Shown piece after piece: positions 4,863 to 5,116 of a DNA stretch of 5,116 nucleotides (its first letter is position 1; each line of letters opens with the position of its first letter). The notes beneath the pieces are model-generated. The model was not told the DNA's origin, did not search any database, and was given only the letters and a program-made list of their open reading frames with translations. The translations under genes were made by a program, and so were the position numbers. This stretch comes from Treponema sp. (lineage in GTDB: Bacteria; Spirochaetota; Spirochaetia; Treponematales; Breznakiellaceae). The stretch covers positions 1-5,116 of the forward strand of contig WQXE01000133.1 of assembly GCA_009784995.1 (NCBI GenBank), in the 5' to 3' direction.

Positions 4863-5116
4863 ATGATTAAAATGTTTTCTGCTTTTACAGAAGAAATCGA
4901 TGACGTTGATGCGGCTATATCCGAAATTTTAAGTCAGTTAGATTTAGAACATTCATTGATGAAAAACTCAATAGGCATTTTGCATTGCTACCATGAATTT
5001 ATAGATAGCGGAGCCGTTAAAACCCTATCCGAAAAATTGCCTTTTGATATTATCGGCATCACAGTTCCTTATGTCTGCCTGTCCGGAAAAGCAAGTTCGA
5101 TGGGGCTTATGCTCAA
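4863..5116 (+). CDS. FIST-domain-like protein, N-terminal part, cut by window edge
   Basis: An open frame starts at ATG 4863 behind a strong Shine-Dalgarno sequence and runs off the window after 84 codons. The N terminus reads MIKMFSAFTEEIDDVDAAIS, then a stretch with IGILHCYHEFIDSG and a later LPFDIIGITVP. An alternating hydrophobic beta-strand, an acidic helix and the LPFDIIG segment resemble the start of FIST-type sensory proteins, in which a strand (normally GCTT-like) follows. FIST domains are predicted small-ligand sensors, often near chemotaxis or signalling genes. No signal peptide or membrane segment is seen, so it is likely cytoplasmic. The assignment is from memory of the family and rests on a short fragment; the coding call itself is much firmer than the function. 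The ATG at 4872 is a possible alternative start but is less well placed for the ribosome site. Confidence 0.6.
   Translation, partial: MIKMFSAFTEEIDDVDAAISEILSQLDLEHSLMKNSIGILHCYHEFIDSGAVKTLSEKLPFDIIGITVPYVCLSGKASSMGLML

Overview
The window looks like chromosomal DNA of a moderately AT-rich spirochaete, most likely a Treponema relative. That placement is an inference from the character of the proteins (MurJ, Der, the PgsA-type enzyme and a GalK with an unusual signature), not from a search. Almost everything lies on the + strand.

Layout: (i) 2-937 is the C-terminal part of the lipid II flippase MurJ, cut by the window edge. (ii) 939-2303 is the two-domain ribosome-assembly GTPase Der, one base after murJ. 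(iii) 2382-3056 is a PgsA-type CDP-alcohol phosphatidyltransferase, after a 78-base gap with a TTGACA box. (iv) 3066-4400 is a galactokinase-family GHMP kinase, 9 bases after pgsA. (v) 4468-4540 is tRNA-Thr(CGT) with its own promoter-like boxes. (vi) 4541-4862 has no gene and holds the most unusual sequence here. (vii) 4863-5116 is the start of a FIST-like protein that runs off the end.

The first four genes are closely packed, co-oriented and probably transcribed as one or two units. Three of them concern the envelope or growth: MurJ exports the peptidoglycan precursor, PgsA makes the precursor of anionic phospholipids, and Der matures the 50S ribosomal subunit. The sugar kinase is a metabolic addition.

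The gene-free region after the tRNA has three linked oddities. The last 20 bases of the tRNA locus are repeated exactly 204 bases downstream, like an attachment-site duplication. Between the copies is a block of about 135 bases with roughly 58% G+C, flanked by DNA of only about 15-20% G+C. This block folds on paper into a closed multi-branch RNA-like structure with two hairpins that each carry tandem G-A pairs. Its left end is an inverted copy of the tRNA T-arm, so it could pair with the tRNA itself or with the downstream repeat. This is the best candidate for an undescribed small element. A second, separate oddity is a near-perfect 24-base palindrome in frame inside the 5' end of der; read on the minus strand it looks like an intrinsic terminator.
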